From Cloeon dipterum (Eukaryota; Arthropoda; Insecta; Ephemeroptera; Baetidae), in assembly GCF_949628265.1 (NCBI RefSeq), contig NC_088787.1, forward strand, positions 22,434,501-22,498,500: a DNA stretch of 64,000 nucleotides, read 5' to 3'. Each line of letters opens with the position of its first letter. Position 1 is the stretch's first letter. The notes below the pieces were generated by a model. That model was given only the letters and a program-made list of their open reading frames with translations, had not been told where the DNA came from and searched no databases. Both the position numbers and the translations under genes were made by a program. Shown here piece by piece: positions 28,401-40,300 of this stretch.

Positions 28401-31400
28401 TCAAAATAATTATTTGTATTATTCAGAACACAAATTAAGCTAAAAGTGAAAAGTTTTGTATTCTTAGGATTTTTAACGGATTAAAATAAAAGTCGTGATT
28501 TCATAAACTATTTTATGATGCTTTTTGAGTGTTCAAATATATATTTTTTAATGTATATGATAGCGAAAAACTTACGAAAATTTTCATTCACGCTGGCTGG
28601 AAATGTGCAAACCAGCAATTAGCAAGTCGGAAAGTTTTCGCAAACCTCCTAAATCCAAATAGAAACGTCATTGCAATGCTAAAATAATCAATTTTAGGTG
28701 TCAATCAGCCTGCACTCGACCCCCAAACATTTCTCAGATTCTCACATTGAAACTTGCACTCGAAGCATGTGCTCAACAATAACAAACGAAAAAATGACAT
28801 TATTTTTCAGGAGGAACCAGACAAACCAACGCTGTCCAGGTCGAGCAGCCGAAGAAGTCCGACGCGGCTCTCAGCCACCGGCAGACACGAGAGCACGTCA
28901 ATTGCCTCGCTCACCGAGGCGACAGACATGGAGGGAAACATCATCAGACAACACTCAGACGACCGAGAGTCACTGCCCATTGAATTGACAGTGCCTCAGA
29001 TGGAGACGAGAATGCCCAGGGGCGAGACCTGGAGGCGCAGCAGCGGTACTGAAGAAGAAAGTGGCACCCTCACCACGTCGCACCCCAGCCTGCCAAGAAG
29101 GCAACTCAGCCAAACTCAATCCGAACCAGACACAGAAATTAGGTACGTATATGAGCCAAAAGCAATGGGTAGTAAGACGGTTGTAGCTCATGTCAAGAAA
29201 AATTGATAAAATTCCAAACTATCAGAAACTGCTGGACTAAATTAAAAAAAATTTTAAAACTCAATAAACCCTATCCAAGCTGTGCAATTTCAAAATTAAA
29301 AGGCGTTTCATGGATTCCTCTTGAAGGTCCAAAGTAAAAATCGAATTAAATCCAAATTCAAGGTCATTGGGGGGGGGGTCATTTTTTAAAATTTGTGGGA
29401 TTTTCCGTGACTTTTAATCTTGGTGCAATTTTTTTTTAAATCTTTGAAACTGGAAAACACTGAAGCAATTTTATATTTCAAAAATTGTGCTCACCAAGCC
29501 TTGGTTTGTAACAGTTGTTGTAAAACTTGCACACCAATCAACTCGTCACAGCTTCCCCTGTTGCACTGTGGGGTTGGGGTTCATTCATATTTAACCCCAT
29601 GCTAAAACTGGTTAAGTGAGACCGTCGTGCATAATTCAATGCTCACGAAGCTTTCAAATTATTCATAACTTAACCTTAAGTACCATTTCTCAAAAACAAA
29701 TTAAGGACTTTTTAATTTCATGCAGCTAAACCAGAAATTTTGCGTTGCCACTTTTTCCTGGGAGATAGTAAAAGGATAAACAGAAATATCTATGTCTGGA
29801 ACATATTTTGTATAATTTATGTCAAACCATGTTAATGATTTTAAACAAATTATAATGTCTTGCTCCTTTTTTTGAATTTCAATAAAAGATACTAGTTTAA
29901 TTTTAAGACACACTATGAACAACAGTTTAAATAAGTAAAGTGGCTTTTCATAGCAGGATTTTTTTGTTTATTTTTACTTATTTTGTTTCAGCAAAATTCC
30001 ATAACATTGCATTGAGCTTAAAATTTGTTCGAAGCAATCAAGTCAGTGTTTCGATGAAAGTTTTAATTAGATATTAAAATCTACTTTTATTTTGCTATTG
30101 TAGCTCTCGATTATTTAAATTTAATCTTTAAAATTTGTTAAAATAAAATTAAAGACCGAAATAAAGATCAAATATACCGGGGAAACTAACCAGAAAACAA
30201 CTGCGCATAAAACTTGATTGCCTAGCAAAGCAGGACCAAAAATGCAATCTTTAATCGGAATTGCAGGCCTGGTCCGAGCAGCCGGCCGCCGAGGGTGGAG
30301 CGGAGCATCTCGGTGGCTGCGAAGGTGACCTGGGCCGAGCCGCGCATTCAGGTGATCCCGCCGACGCCGCGCGGCGCCATGCTCAGAGCGATGCACTCGG
30401 AATACACGAGCATCACGGATGAACTGGAGTCAGTGTGTGGGCTGCTGTCTCCACCACGGACGCCACGCCTCTTGAGTCCGCCGCGGCCCGAGGCGGCGCC
30501 GTTGATCAAGCCCAGGCACCACTCGGACATCTCGAACCGCGAGCTGGCCAAGCAGATGGAGAAGGAGACGCTGCGCGATGCCGAGGAGAGTGACTACCTT
30601 CTCATGGAGGGCCTCATTCAGCACCGCCTCCGTGGCGCCGCCGCTGACGGAATCTTCACCACGGTCGTCGACGACGAAGACGAAGAGGATGAGATACTGG
30701 CACCTCTGCCTAGAAGGTGATTTTTTGAAAATGGCACAAATGAAGTTAAGAATTTTTTTAAACACAAAATTTATTCTTGAGAATGTATTCAAAAATGCGC
30801 GGTTTGCAAGAGACAGGGATATTGTAAAACCCGTAAAATCAACAAATGTTAAATTTTAATTTCAACTGCTTCCAAAAGCTGTTTGATACAAAACTGTTTT
30901 TATTTTTCAAATAATTAGATATGTTTACAGGAGGTCATAACTATCAAGCTTATTTTTCATATTCCATTCAAAATATTTTGTTGACGGTACATTTAACAAA
31001 ATATAAAAAATAAGATAATATATGTAACATGAATTTGCTGTGTGGATCTCAATTCTCAACCAGGATGGGCTGCTGCGTTTGACGTTAAACTCTCAAATAA
31101 GAAAGAAAATATATCCACTAGTGTACAATCGCTTGGAAATTTTGGTGGCGTGTAGTCCTATGTCTTGACGAGGCATCAACACGACCCATAAAACCCAAAA
31201 CCCCCTCGGATCTGCGAGTTGGGTTGGTTTTTTTTTAAAACAATCCCATTTTTTACTTTCAAAATACCACCCATTTATCGCGTGAAAAAATGTGGCTTTT
31301 TTGCAGGGAGTCGTCGAGAGGAGCGTTCCAGAGCAGTGGCGGCTTTTCGAGCAATTTCCTGACGGTGAGCAACGAGATGCCGGAGTACAGGTGTCCGCGG

Positions 31401-31592
31401 CTGCGTCGCTCGAGCGCCGTCGACGAGCCGCAACTGCACGTGTCGTATAGCGAGCCAGCCTACGGAGCCGCGTGTCCGCCGTCCATCTTCTGCACGGACA
31501 CGGACTCTGACCGGCCCGTCCGGCGGCATCAGGGCAGCCAGCGTGGCAGCCAGAACAGCCTGCTCAACGTTGTCACCGAAACCAAAATCTAA
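10436..31592 (+). CDS. Trpm: Transient receptor potential cation channel, TRPM family (5'-partial)
   Basis: This is a tetrameric plasma- or organelle-membrane cation channel. Exons: 10436-10634, 12107-12320, 14931-15090, 16492-16628, 18449-18632, 19445-19592, 20647-20964, 22388-22515, 22576-22774, 23571-23760, 23818-24029, 24758-24943, 25240-25299, 25538-25726, 25779-25936, 26251-26623, 26882-27081, 27141-27411, 27713-28153, 28811-29142, 30267-30716, 31307-31592. Frame holds across all junctions and gives about 1677 residues to the TAA at 31590. The visible protein begins at the TRPM hallmark CCCG and contains [36 protein letters not shown], the pore motif [14 protein letters not shown] and a post-S6 coiled coil. 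No alpha-kinase or NUDT9 domain follows, as in other insect TRPM channels. N-terminal exons lie outside the window or were not detected. The family call is firm; a few exon edges are uncertain. Confidence 0.95.
10635..20646 (+). other. Trpm: Large TRPM introns
   Basis: The introns at 10635-12106, 12321-14930, 15091-16491, 16629-18448, 18633-19444 and 19593-20646 are 0.8-2.6 kb, AT-rich and contain no recognisable coding sequence in either strand. The open frame running through the 5' splice site at 15091 to 15598 is read-through and has no family resemblance after the junction. A pyrimidine-rich stretch precedes the 18449 exon and is consistent with its acceptor. Confidence 0.7.
21105..21951. 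mobile_element. Candidate non-autonomous hAT-like element with TIRs
   Basis: The sequence CAGGGCTGTGAAATTTAGAC at 21105-21124 and the reverse complement of 21932-21951 (CAGGTTGTGAAATTTAGAC, with small differences) form roughly 20-bp terminal inverted repeats. hAT transposons commonly begin with CAG followed by G. The 847-bp interior is AT-rich and encodes no transposase, so it would be a MITE-like or decayed copy. The 8-bp flanks (CTCAAAAG left, TATTAAAA right) are not a clean target-site duplication, which weakens the call. It sits in the TRPM intron 20965-22387. Confidence 0.45.
24758..27081 (+). other. Trpm: TRPM transmembrane and pore exons
   Basis: These exons encode the pre-S1 linker and the six-helix channel core. 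The first helix follows FWAHS ([18 protein letters not shown] from 25779). S2-S3 hydrophobic segments include [18 protein letters not shown] and [18 protein letters not shown]4-S5 runs through [18 protein letters not shown] and [20 protein letters not shown]. The pore loop is [17 protein letters not shown], split by the intron 26624-26881. S6 is [20 protein letters not shown] followed by AVFNN. The acidic filter pattern FADDID is TRPM1/3/6/7-like, so calcium/divalent permeability is a reasonable inference from the family. Confidence 0.93.
25240..25299 (+). other. Trpm: Candidate 60-nt cassette exon of TRPM
   Basis: An acceptor (TTTTGATTAG) ends at 25239 and a good donor (GTAAGG) begins at 25300. 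The 60 nt between are in frame with both neighbours and would add 20 residues beginning [11 protein letters not shown] to the poorly conserved pre-S1 linker. Flanking exons 24758-24943 and 25538-25726 are both phase 0, so the protein is in frame with or without it. An alternative donor at 25294 would shorten it by six bases. The residues do not match anything I recognise, so it is an optional exon at best. Confidence 0.45.
28229..28286 (+). repeat. Foldback hairpin in TRPM intron
   Basis: Perfect arms ATGCAACC (28241-28248) and GGTTGCAT (28271-28278) enclose a second inner pair, TGAC and GTCA, around a six-base loop. Outer AAATATTT blocks at 28229-28236 and 28279-28286 also pair, with a four-base bulge on the left. 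The total is about 24 base pairs with one internal 4x4 mismatch. It may be a short hairpin RNA, a transposon remnant or a chance structure. Confidence 0.5.
28588..28630 (+). repeat. Second copy of the 6.5-kb repeat core
   Basis: The 35 bases at 28596-28630 match 6476-6510 with three mismatches, and the likeness extends weakly a few bases leftward (TCACGC in both). Both copies contain GTGCAAACCAGCAA and end in AGTCGG. The copy lies in the TRPM intron 28154-28810 and is itself flanked by imperfect inverted arms (TTACGAAAATTTTC at about 28572 and GAAAGTTTTCGCAAA at about 28630). Confidence 0.6.
29369..29378 (+). repeat. Poly-G run in TRPM intron
   Basis: Ten consecutive G lie in the intron 29143-30266. 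Confidence 0.9.
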
Positions 31593-34332
31593 AACTCTGG
31601 TCGTGAGAAGTTTTAACTACGTGAATTGCATTGTGATTTGCACCTGCGTGGAGCATCAAGAGTGAAATATCGATTGCGGCGAATGCTAATTATATCGAGT
31701 CCCTTTGTCTTTCCCGCGCGCGCTGGTTTTGTAACAAATTGATAAATTGTGCATTCTCGGTGTTTTTGCATTTAAGCACTTATTATTGGGGCACACAGAC
31801 ATAAACTTTGAAACTTCATTGAAAGAGATTTTATTTTAATGAAATTGGTCAGAGCTTGCGAACATTGTTAGTGTTAAGCCGCTAGTAGATATTATGCGAG
31901 ATGGTGAAAGTTGATGGCATGGCTTCCAAAATTATCCAGATAAATATTGTATTGGTGTTTATTGCTCATGATTTACACATTACAGTCATAAAAATACAAT
32001 AAAAAAATTACATGAACAAAATGCATGGCATAAAAATAACAAGCAGGATCTGTATGAACGCGCGAAACAAAAAGTTGATCCGACGTTTTCACGTGCCACA
32101 ATGCAGCAATAATTCTACAAGGCCGTTTGATTGCGTGTTTTAATGGCCTCAAAATCAAAATCAGATCTTTCTAAAAACACAAATTTAAGTGGGTGTTGAA
32201 TGTCTTGTTGAGAATTGAGTAGTTTTCGACTTTTACACAGAGCTTGATAAGACACAAATACTGAATCAGGATTTCCAGGTTTATTTCCTGCATTAAGAGC
32301 GGAAAATTTCAAATTGGAATATCTAATTTTGACCGATAAATCTCTATTAGTTGGTAGTTGCAAATTTATTGCAACCCTTTAATTTTCAAACGGCTTGAAA
32401 ATACATCAAATTGGAGCCCAATACCATTTAAAAGAAAAATTAGTCAACTCGTTTGGTTAAACCTTATGAAAATTATTGACCCCTTTATTAATAATTAATA
32501 TATCTTGGAGCACAGAAGTCATGTCAAAAACTGGAAAATTCTCGCTGGTGTTATCTGGTAGCAACTCGGCCAATTCTTAACTTCTAGTCATTTCAAATGA
32601 ATGTGAAGGTGGCTCGAATGGTCGGGATTTTTCAGCATCTTCTCGGTTGAATGTTCAGACCCGATATCACAATGTTTTTGGTGGAAATTTGTGTGGTGCA
32701 CATTTTGCCATTCTGCACACCAAGTCCGAGACAGTTTGCTACTTTGGCGCGCTGCTGGTTTTTCTATATATTCAAGGTTTCGCCTGAGCACAATATCAAT
32801 TTTAATAACGTAAGCATAAGCATAAAAGAGTGCAGTGTGCGGATTTTAGAACACCTGTCCTTTTCCGTTGACGAATTCCATATCAGGACGACCACTTTGC
32901 CCCAACCCCCTCACGAAAACCTAGCACAACACTATTAAAAAAAACAACTGCTCTATTTTTCTATCATCTGTCTCCTGTCTTCTACACTGTGATCAAGAAC
33001 AATTATTAAAATGCATGTTACTCATTATGATTACTAAACCCCTGCTCACAAATCGGTACGTGAGCTTAATGGTTAAAATATCTCATTGTGTTGGATGAAT
33101 ATAATAGAATGCCTTCGAACCAGGACTGGAATTAAAAGAGCGTTTGCCCCTCCGTTCAAAAGCCTTTCAGTTATTTGCGGCAAATTGAACCCAACTATAT
33201 AAGCTCTCGACTATTGATGAATTTTACCCACTTGGAAATCGAGTCTCTGTCGTTCCTCAAATAATTTGAAAAGCAATAACCTTGATGCGTTCCACCAATT
33301 AGCACGTAAGGATGAAACATTGATTTTGTTACGATAGTGAGAAACGTAATCTGGTTGCAGAAGTCTAATGTTCATGTTAAATACTGTTAGATTAAATGCG
33401 AAGTGGGATCAATTTAACTGGTGTTACGACAGCTAGAAAAATATGCAGGAGCACCGAAAAATCGCGATTAATTGTACATATATGATGGATTTTAACTAGG
33501 AAAATGCATCCTGCGTCCCCGAATCTTGATTATCATCCGCATTCATTTGCTGTGATTTTTGCATCGTACACGGAAATGGAAAAGCTGAAGTTTTTTGCAC
33601 CCCTGGAAAATTCTTGAGGCGAATATTTAAGTGTTCAGAGTTATTTAGAAATGCTGGTCGAAATATTGGGGATGTTCGACAATAAAAGGGAAACACAAAG
33701 AGTCCAGCGATCAATTTGATTTTCTTACCGAGTGCTAGAGAATGCGCTGAGTATCGAGAGAAGTTCTTACCCTTGTGTACTGAATGATTTTGAATAAAAC
33801 TTAATTTCGTACCTCGAAATTCTGTACATCAAAACCCACAAAGTTTTTATTTTCCGCTCCCATATCTACAGCTACCAATACAGTAGATTTTTCTAATTTA
33901 AAATTTTTAAACCAGTCCATAGATTCCGTAGGATTTATTTAGCTCGATTTGATGATATATATAAAAACCTAAAAATACAATTCAATCCTTTAGTTTACAG
34001 ATTTTTTTATTTTGATTGATTAAGATCTGTTTTAGGATTTTTTTTATTCAATAAAATTACATCAAAGAAAGGAACTCATCACTGTGATGAGAGTGTCAAC
34101 CTTGACCCTGGAAGACGAAAAGGCGGTGGCACCTATTGAGCCGGTACACGCGACTCGATAAAACAGTTGTTCGGTCTGGATTCTTGCGCGCGAGGCGGGA
34201 GCACGATTCGCTTGCTCGCGCTTGTTGGGCACTTCCACTCTCCGTCAGTCGGTCGGCGCCTCTCCTGCAAGCCGAAGGTAAGGCACTCCAACCTGAGAGA
34301 AGAACACAAATCACCAGCCGAGAAGATTCGAA
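31593..34332. other. TRPM 3' UTR and TRPM-Spätzle intergenic region
   Basis: The first few hundred bases are probably TRPM 3' UTR. The rest is AT-rich and contains no open frame with a recognisable family or splice-consistent exon. The GC-richer stretch 34080-34332 directly before the Spätzle start codon is likely its promoter and 5' UTR. That stretch includes CGTCAGTC at about 34240 and a strong extra donor (AAGGTAAGG at about 34275) upstream of the start codon. Confidence 0.5.
31999..32004 (+). terminator. Trpm: Candidate TRPM poly(A) signal
   Basis: This is the first AATAAA hexamer downstream of the TRPM stop codon, about 407 nt after it. Use of the site cannot be confirmed without transcript data. 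Confidence 0.4.
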
Positions 34333-37300
34333 ATGGACAAGTGCCGTTTTAAGGTAGGGAAACGAATAATTATTAATATCATAGGTCTCTTTGAGGAAAA
34401 CTCGTTTGGTAAATTAAGGTTACGGTTATTTAACATTGAAAATTTGGTAATATAATATTTTAAATTGGATTCTAGGAGATAAGAATTTCATGAATTATTT
34501 GAAAACATATTTTATTCTTTTAAACTAAATAATCATATATTTTACTTTTAAAAAAGCTATTTATATGCTTGTAAATTCCAGTTTTGTGCTATTTTATGTA
34601 TATTTTTAAACATTAAATCCATTCGTATCATTAAAAATTTCTTTTTAGCTTAGAATTTTATTTAAAGGTTAATTTACAATAACGTGTATATTATCAAACT
34701 ATTTTCTCAACACAGAAAATAAAATAAAATTTTGCAGACACGCTATTATTACATGTTTTTAAATTTTGATCAAATAAAACTCCTTCGTCGATGCGTTCCC
34801 AAAAAATATCATGATTATGTGTGCCACAAATAAAAAAAACAATTTATTAAACATAGACACTTCTCCTTATCGAATAATGTCTTTCGTTTCCATATAATAT
34901 GTTTCGGCTCGAATTAACAATTTTACTCTGTGAGCTTAACAATTACCAACATCAACACGAAATTAAATCGTTTTTCGGTCAGCGATCGAGCGCACTTCAA
35001 TTTCAATTAGCCGACAAACGAGTCCACAGTGTATCAATGTCGCTTTTTGTTAAATGCCTGCGCGCAGTTTTTGTCCGTCAGCACTCGCTTGCTTGCTCGC
35101 TTGCGGCGACACACAATCACAATCAGGCGAAAGCAATCGTCAATGGAGCGGCGAGATTTTAACCCAGTGCACTACAATTTACGCCGATCTGTCGCGAATC
35201 CTAAAAACAATCCGTCGTTTATTTCTGACCACGAAAGCTTGTCGCGAGAAAAAAGATGATCGCTCTGATAAATCACAGAGCGCCGGCCTGGTTTTTTGAT
35301 TAGCCGAAAATGACTATTCATGCGGGCAAGTTGTTATCTATAATACCTCATTTAAAATCGTGGAAATTGATTTATGCAGGTTATTATTATATCGGTAGAA
35401 AAAGGTTTTCCCGATTAAATTAACAGTAACTGCCCAAAATAATACAATTCCGTTCTTAAATTTTTGCTCTGATTAAAATAGCAAAATTATTCGCTGCCAA
35501 CACCTTGCGGAATAATAAATAGTATTCATATTAAGCATTGTAAGAAAATTCCAAATGATTTAGTACTTCTCGTGACGAAATAAAAAAATGCGATGAAATT
35601 TTGGGTAACTGTAAATCCAACAAGTTGTTGAAAAGCAGGTCTCGAATTCCGAAGAAATCGAAGAGTTTAACAGGCGGAAGTGAGTGCTGATGAGGGCGAA
35701 CAAAAAAGGTCTTCGATCTCAGGCAATACCTGGCGCGATCTGGGTCACCGAGAAACGCACCGTACCTGCAGCTTGCGCGTCTTTTTTCCGACTGCCATTA
35801 AGTGCACGCCGAGGCAAAAGGTGTGGGCGGCGCTCCATTTCCTTACATAATAACTTTAAAGCAGTGTGTGAGTTGACAGGCAGCTCGCCCGCAACCTGAA
35901 CCTGAGAGGATATACTGGAGCACGCGCGGCGTGCACCGTGTGTTTTGTTGTGGTTCACACGACACACATAATGACTGAATCCAACGCTCAAACAGTTCAT
36001 GACATGACTCATTGATTGAACCGATTCAATCGGACAATGAGCATTCTTTCTGCTTGCTGGTTTACAAAACTCTGTTAAAAAAACAATGAGAGAATAATAG
36101 CCATTGATTATTTTTTTAAATGGTTAAAAAATTATCAATTCATATATGTTCTATATTTTAAAACATTTCTAGTAAATACATTTGTGGGATATTTTTGAAC
36201 GCTGGAAAATTTTCTGGTTTGTCTGAAATTTTGGAAATCACCATACCACTCTTTCAAAAAATTTCATCTTTTTGAAAGTGTGTGAGAGATCCGGACCAGA
36301 TATTCGAGTGATTTTTAACTTATTTTAATTCCACTGAGGAATATTTTAAGCTTAAGGCACCTGGTCAGAATCTGTCTTCCTCAACAAAATAAATGTTAAT
36401 AATAAATTAATCTATGGCCCAAGGCAGCAGCGATTAGAAGCGTTTGGTTTATTTTATTGGTGGAAATTTCCATCCTTCTGCCTTTCTGGCTGGTAGTTGA
36501 GAGGAACAAAAGCAAGGTTCGTGAACCTTGAGGGAGTAGTGTGTTGCCTGTTTGCGCGCGGGTGCCAAAATTTTCGCCGGGTGATGACTAAATAATTAGC
36601 CGGTCACGTGGTCGTCCATCGTGTATGCCGTTATCGAATATACATCGCAGGTGCATGAGGCAAGCGAGTTGAATGTGTCCCATCCGTTTGCTTTCTTCTC
36701 CTCGCGCTGATCCGTAACGGGACTCGCGTGTCGCGCTCCTCCGACTCGACCAAATTGCGTAATCTGTGCCACAAAACACGCGGTTTTAGTCCTTTTCGCA
36801 GGCAAAACTCCACTGCGCACTGTTCTTGGAACGGAACGACCATTTTGCCCTCATCTCGGAGCGAATCTGGAGCGTCTTTTGTTCTCGTGAGGCTAAGTGA
36901 ATCGAACTCGGGCCGCGCATTTTGCAGTCTCACGCTCACTCATCCTTCGCTTTTTCGGCTTCATCGCCTGCGTTTCATTTCGTTTTCAAATGACGCTCTC
37001 TTCTCGCTCATAACAATCGTTTTCTTATACTGGTGGCTGCAAATGGAGTAAACACAACAGCCAGCGAAAAAGAATTGTTTAAAAGTGGGTGATGGTGATG
37101 CAGGATTTTGACAGTGTGTGTTGCAAGGAAAATACATTTTGAAGAAAAAAATCTGTTATCAATTTTGTTTTTGTAATTTTTTTCTGAAATACTGGACGGT
37201 CAAAGTATTTCATGAGTAACCTCCTATTTTTGAAGGTGAACTCTTGTGAATAACACTGAAATCACAGTTCTCACAGTTTAATTGGTGTCTTGTACGCGAA

Positions 37301-40300
37301 GGTCACAAAAGTCTAAAAAACTGATTTTTGACGGAATTGACTCTTGAGACAATGAAAATTGTACATCCTTTAAGAATAAAGAAATTATGCCGGCGGCGCT
37401 AAAAGACTGCTCCGTTGCGGAGTTCCCCGCTCTTCTCAAGCAGTATTAATTGTGACTACAATTTAAAAGTGTTGTGGCGTCAAGATTAAATATTAAGTGA
37501 TTTTCAATGGGCACATTGTGATGATTTTGGTCTGATATATCAGCATTCCACTAGCATTGTGGTATTTCCTCGTCTGAATGTCTGAAAATTATTTTTGACT
37601 ACGCGCACTCTTTTGTGTACTTTGACTTGGATGAGAATAAACAACAATTTAATTTAGCTAAACTATACATTTTGCAGATATCCAATTTAACGTACATTTT
37701 TCCAAATTGCCTCATAGCTGTTCATTTTTTCCGTTTGCTTCGTTAATTTATTTTATTGGAGTCCCTCGTTTGGAAAACCAACGAGCTTATGATATTTTTT
37801 TAAAACGAATTCCGTGCCATTTATGTGATCACCGAACCAAAAAATGTGGTGATGGCACGTCAATTAACTTTTTATCGCGTGAAACGACGAAACTGTTACT
37901 GGTTGGTATGTCGTGTCTCATTCCAAGGAGAAGTTCCTCGTTTTCGCAGTGGATATAATGAAGAAAGACTATTTATCACTCCGTTTTTTTTATTCCAAGC
38001 TCGAATGAAAACCAAATCTGCCACCGCAACGAAAATTACGTATTGTTTGCAATGAGACGTGCGGTCGTTGTTTATACTAGCTCTAATAACTGTAATTTTA
38101 GAGACGATCGCGAGGTGCTTCTTTGCATGTGAATTAAAGGCGTGTGGTCATTTTATTCTCCTACTGGCCAGTTATTACCATTAATACGCAATAAACGACT
38201 TGATTATATTTAATGGAATGCCGAGGATAATAAATTCTCAAAATAAAAAATAGGTTACGATGGTAAAATCTAGTTTCAATAAAAGGCAAATAATATAAAA
38301 TTTCATACTTAATAGAAACGACGACTTTATTAATAGTTCATGAAATATTGTGTCTTAATTTTATTGCAGATTCAAATATGGCTTTTGGCCGCTCTTTTGG
38401 CCGCGGCGGGAGGGCAGCAGGGTCGGCGGCCGTCGGCCGAGCAGCCACAAGAGCCGCCGGAAGGTTACTATGCGTTTGAGGAAGCGGTGGATGCGGAGCC
38501 GCCCAAGGTGCGTCGGCCGCCCTACCTTCAGGCCGACGTGCCCTGCGCCGGTGAGTTGACCTGAGAATGCTTACCGCACACTTTTTTATTATGACAGCTG
38601 CGAAACGCACCTTTTAAAGAGAATTCCTCGATGAATACCAAAATACTAACCTGTGCGTATATACCTTTTTAAGATTTTTTTCTGTGACGTGCATGCGATT
38701 TTATCTTGATATTTTATGAGAAAAATATTTATACTCTGAGGTGTTAGGAAAGAATGATTCAAATTCACACAAGCTTTAGATTGAGCAAAAGAAGCAATTT
38801 TAAATTTCACTTAAAATATATATTCCTTTTAAAATCAAATTTCCCAAATTTCTTTTCCTTATATTGCGTTTTCATATTTCCAGGACTTGGTAATGTTCAG
38901 CCACACATGTCGATCAACAACCTGTGCGGTGACCTGAATAAAGGGTTCATTCCGAAGAACCCGATTCATCCCAACAAAAAGGGCCCCTCCTATCCATTGT
39001 GAGTTTCGTGACACGTGTTTGAAATATTGATATATTAGGAGCATTTGCACCGTGTGTTAACATCGAGGTGATGAAACGGAAAAAACAAAAATCTTAGCCC
39101 TGACGAGTGCACTTCTTGTACCGTTGCTGCTAGGTGAAACATGTATGCGTATGTATACATATTCAAATTGCACTTGGTCTTTTCGTCCGACCTTTAAAAA
39201 TACTGTTATCCGCAGACTATCTTTGCCTGTCTTTTCGTTTTTCTCTTTCTTTGAACACAACCCAATTGTCGGCTTCTGCGAGACGTGAAAAATTCCTGCT
39301 GTCGTTTTGAATGTATTATTTTGTTCGATGTCTGCGCGATGCAAAACGAGTTTTTCCAGCCGTCCAAACGCACACAATAGAAAAGCCGCTAAAGAGGCAA
39401 ACACGCACTCTGAATAAAATTCGGTTTTATGATAATTGCTCGCAAGTCAATAACCGCGCGCACAATATTCGAACGGACTCTGTTTTCTGTTGTAGTGAGC
39501 TAATCAAGATCAAGACTCTGGATTTCTTCAGCAAGACGCTGCCGCTGCTCAAGGCGGACGACACCCTGCCGAAGGTGGCCAAATACCAGGATGCGCCAAA
39601 ATATTATTATCAGCATAAAGCCCCACCTAGCATCAGACAGTAAGAGATTTTTCTTTTGTTATCCAACTGTTTTTAAATTAATTAAATTTCAAGGACCCCC
39701 TCAGTGTAATAAAACCCAAAGGAAACTGTAGTTTAATTATGTCACTCATTTAAATAAATTCAACAGTAATTCAATCTCTTCAATGTTCCTTCAATTTCGT
39801 AGTTTAATAAACAAAACTATAAAGATTTTATACAATTTGTTATATTTCAGGCCTCCCATCCCACCGAAGTTTAGAAACAAGCGGTCAGTTGAAGTTGAGG
39901 CTGATAATAGCACTGTTGCGACTGCAAGACAAGGAAGGAAATTCTGCGACAACGGTGGGGGAATGTGAGAATTTAAACATTTTTTTACTTTTTCACTAAT
40001 TAACAGCACAAGAAAATTTGTAAAAAAATTATTCTAATCCCATATATCAAGTAAAAACCAGCAATACTTCATTCAATTTCGATCAATAATATCCTTAAAT
40101 TTCAATCACAATAAGACCACAGCCGAACTCTGATCAATCAAAAGGAAAGTTCGCCAACCTTTTGCGTGCACCATAAAAACAGACGCTGTCCAAACATGAG
40201 CTTCCTGCTCAGCAAAAGTGTTGAGCGTATTGAAAGGAAAAATCTTAGCTTGTCTATTCCAAATTTTATGGCCCAACACCTTTTTGAGTTCACCCTCATC

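Larger units (their letters stand above)
27141..31592 (+). other. Trpm: TRPM C-terminal exons: TRP region, coiled coil, low-complexity tail
   Basis: Exon 27141-27411 carries the conserved post-S6 block ([20 protein letters not shown] and the [20 protein letters not shown] segment). The start of exon 27713-28153 ([19 protein letters not shown] onward) encodes the tetramerising coiled coil. The remaining roughly 450 residues, through exons 28811-29142, 30267-30716 and 31307-31592, are rich in Ser, Arg, Pro and acidic residues, with an acidic run DDEDEEDE near 30670, and look disordered. The stop is TAA at 31590-31592. There is no kinase domain. Introns 28154-28810, 29143-30266 and 30717-31306 contain repeats noted separately and no coding sequence. 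Confidence 0.9.

Noticed and set aside
28698-28768. Possible TRPM exon starting [15 protein letters not shown]
   Set aside because: It has a good acceptor but no donor that keeps phase with the 28811 exon. Direct joining of 28153 to 28811 is in frame.
36049-36068. Possible third, reverse copy of the GCAAACCAGCAA repeat core
   Set aside because: Only about 13-15 bases agree, which is not enough to separate from chance.
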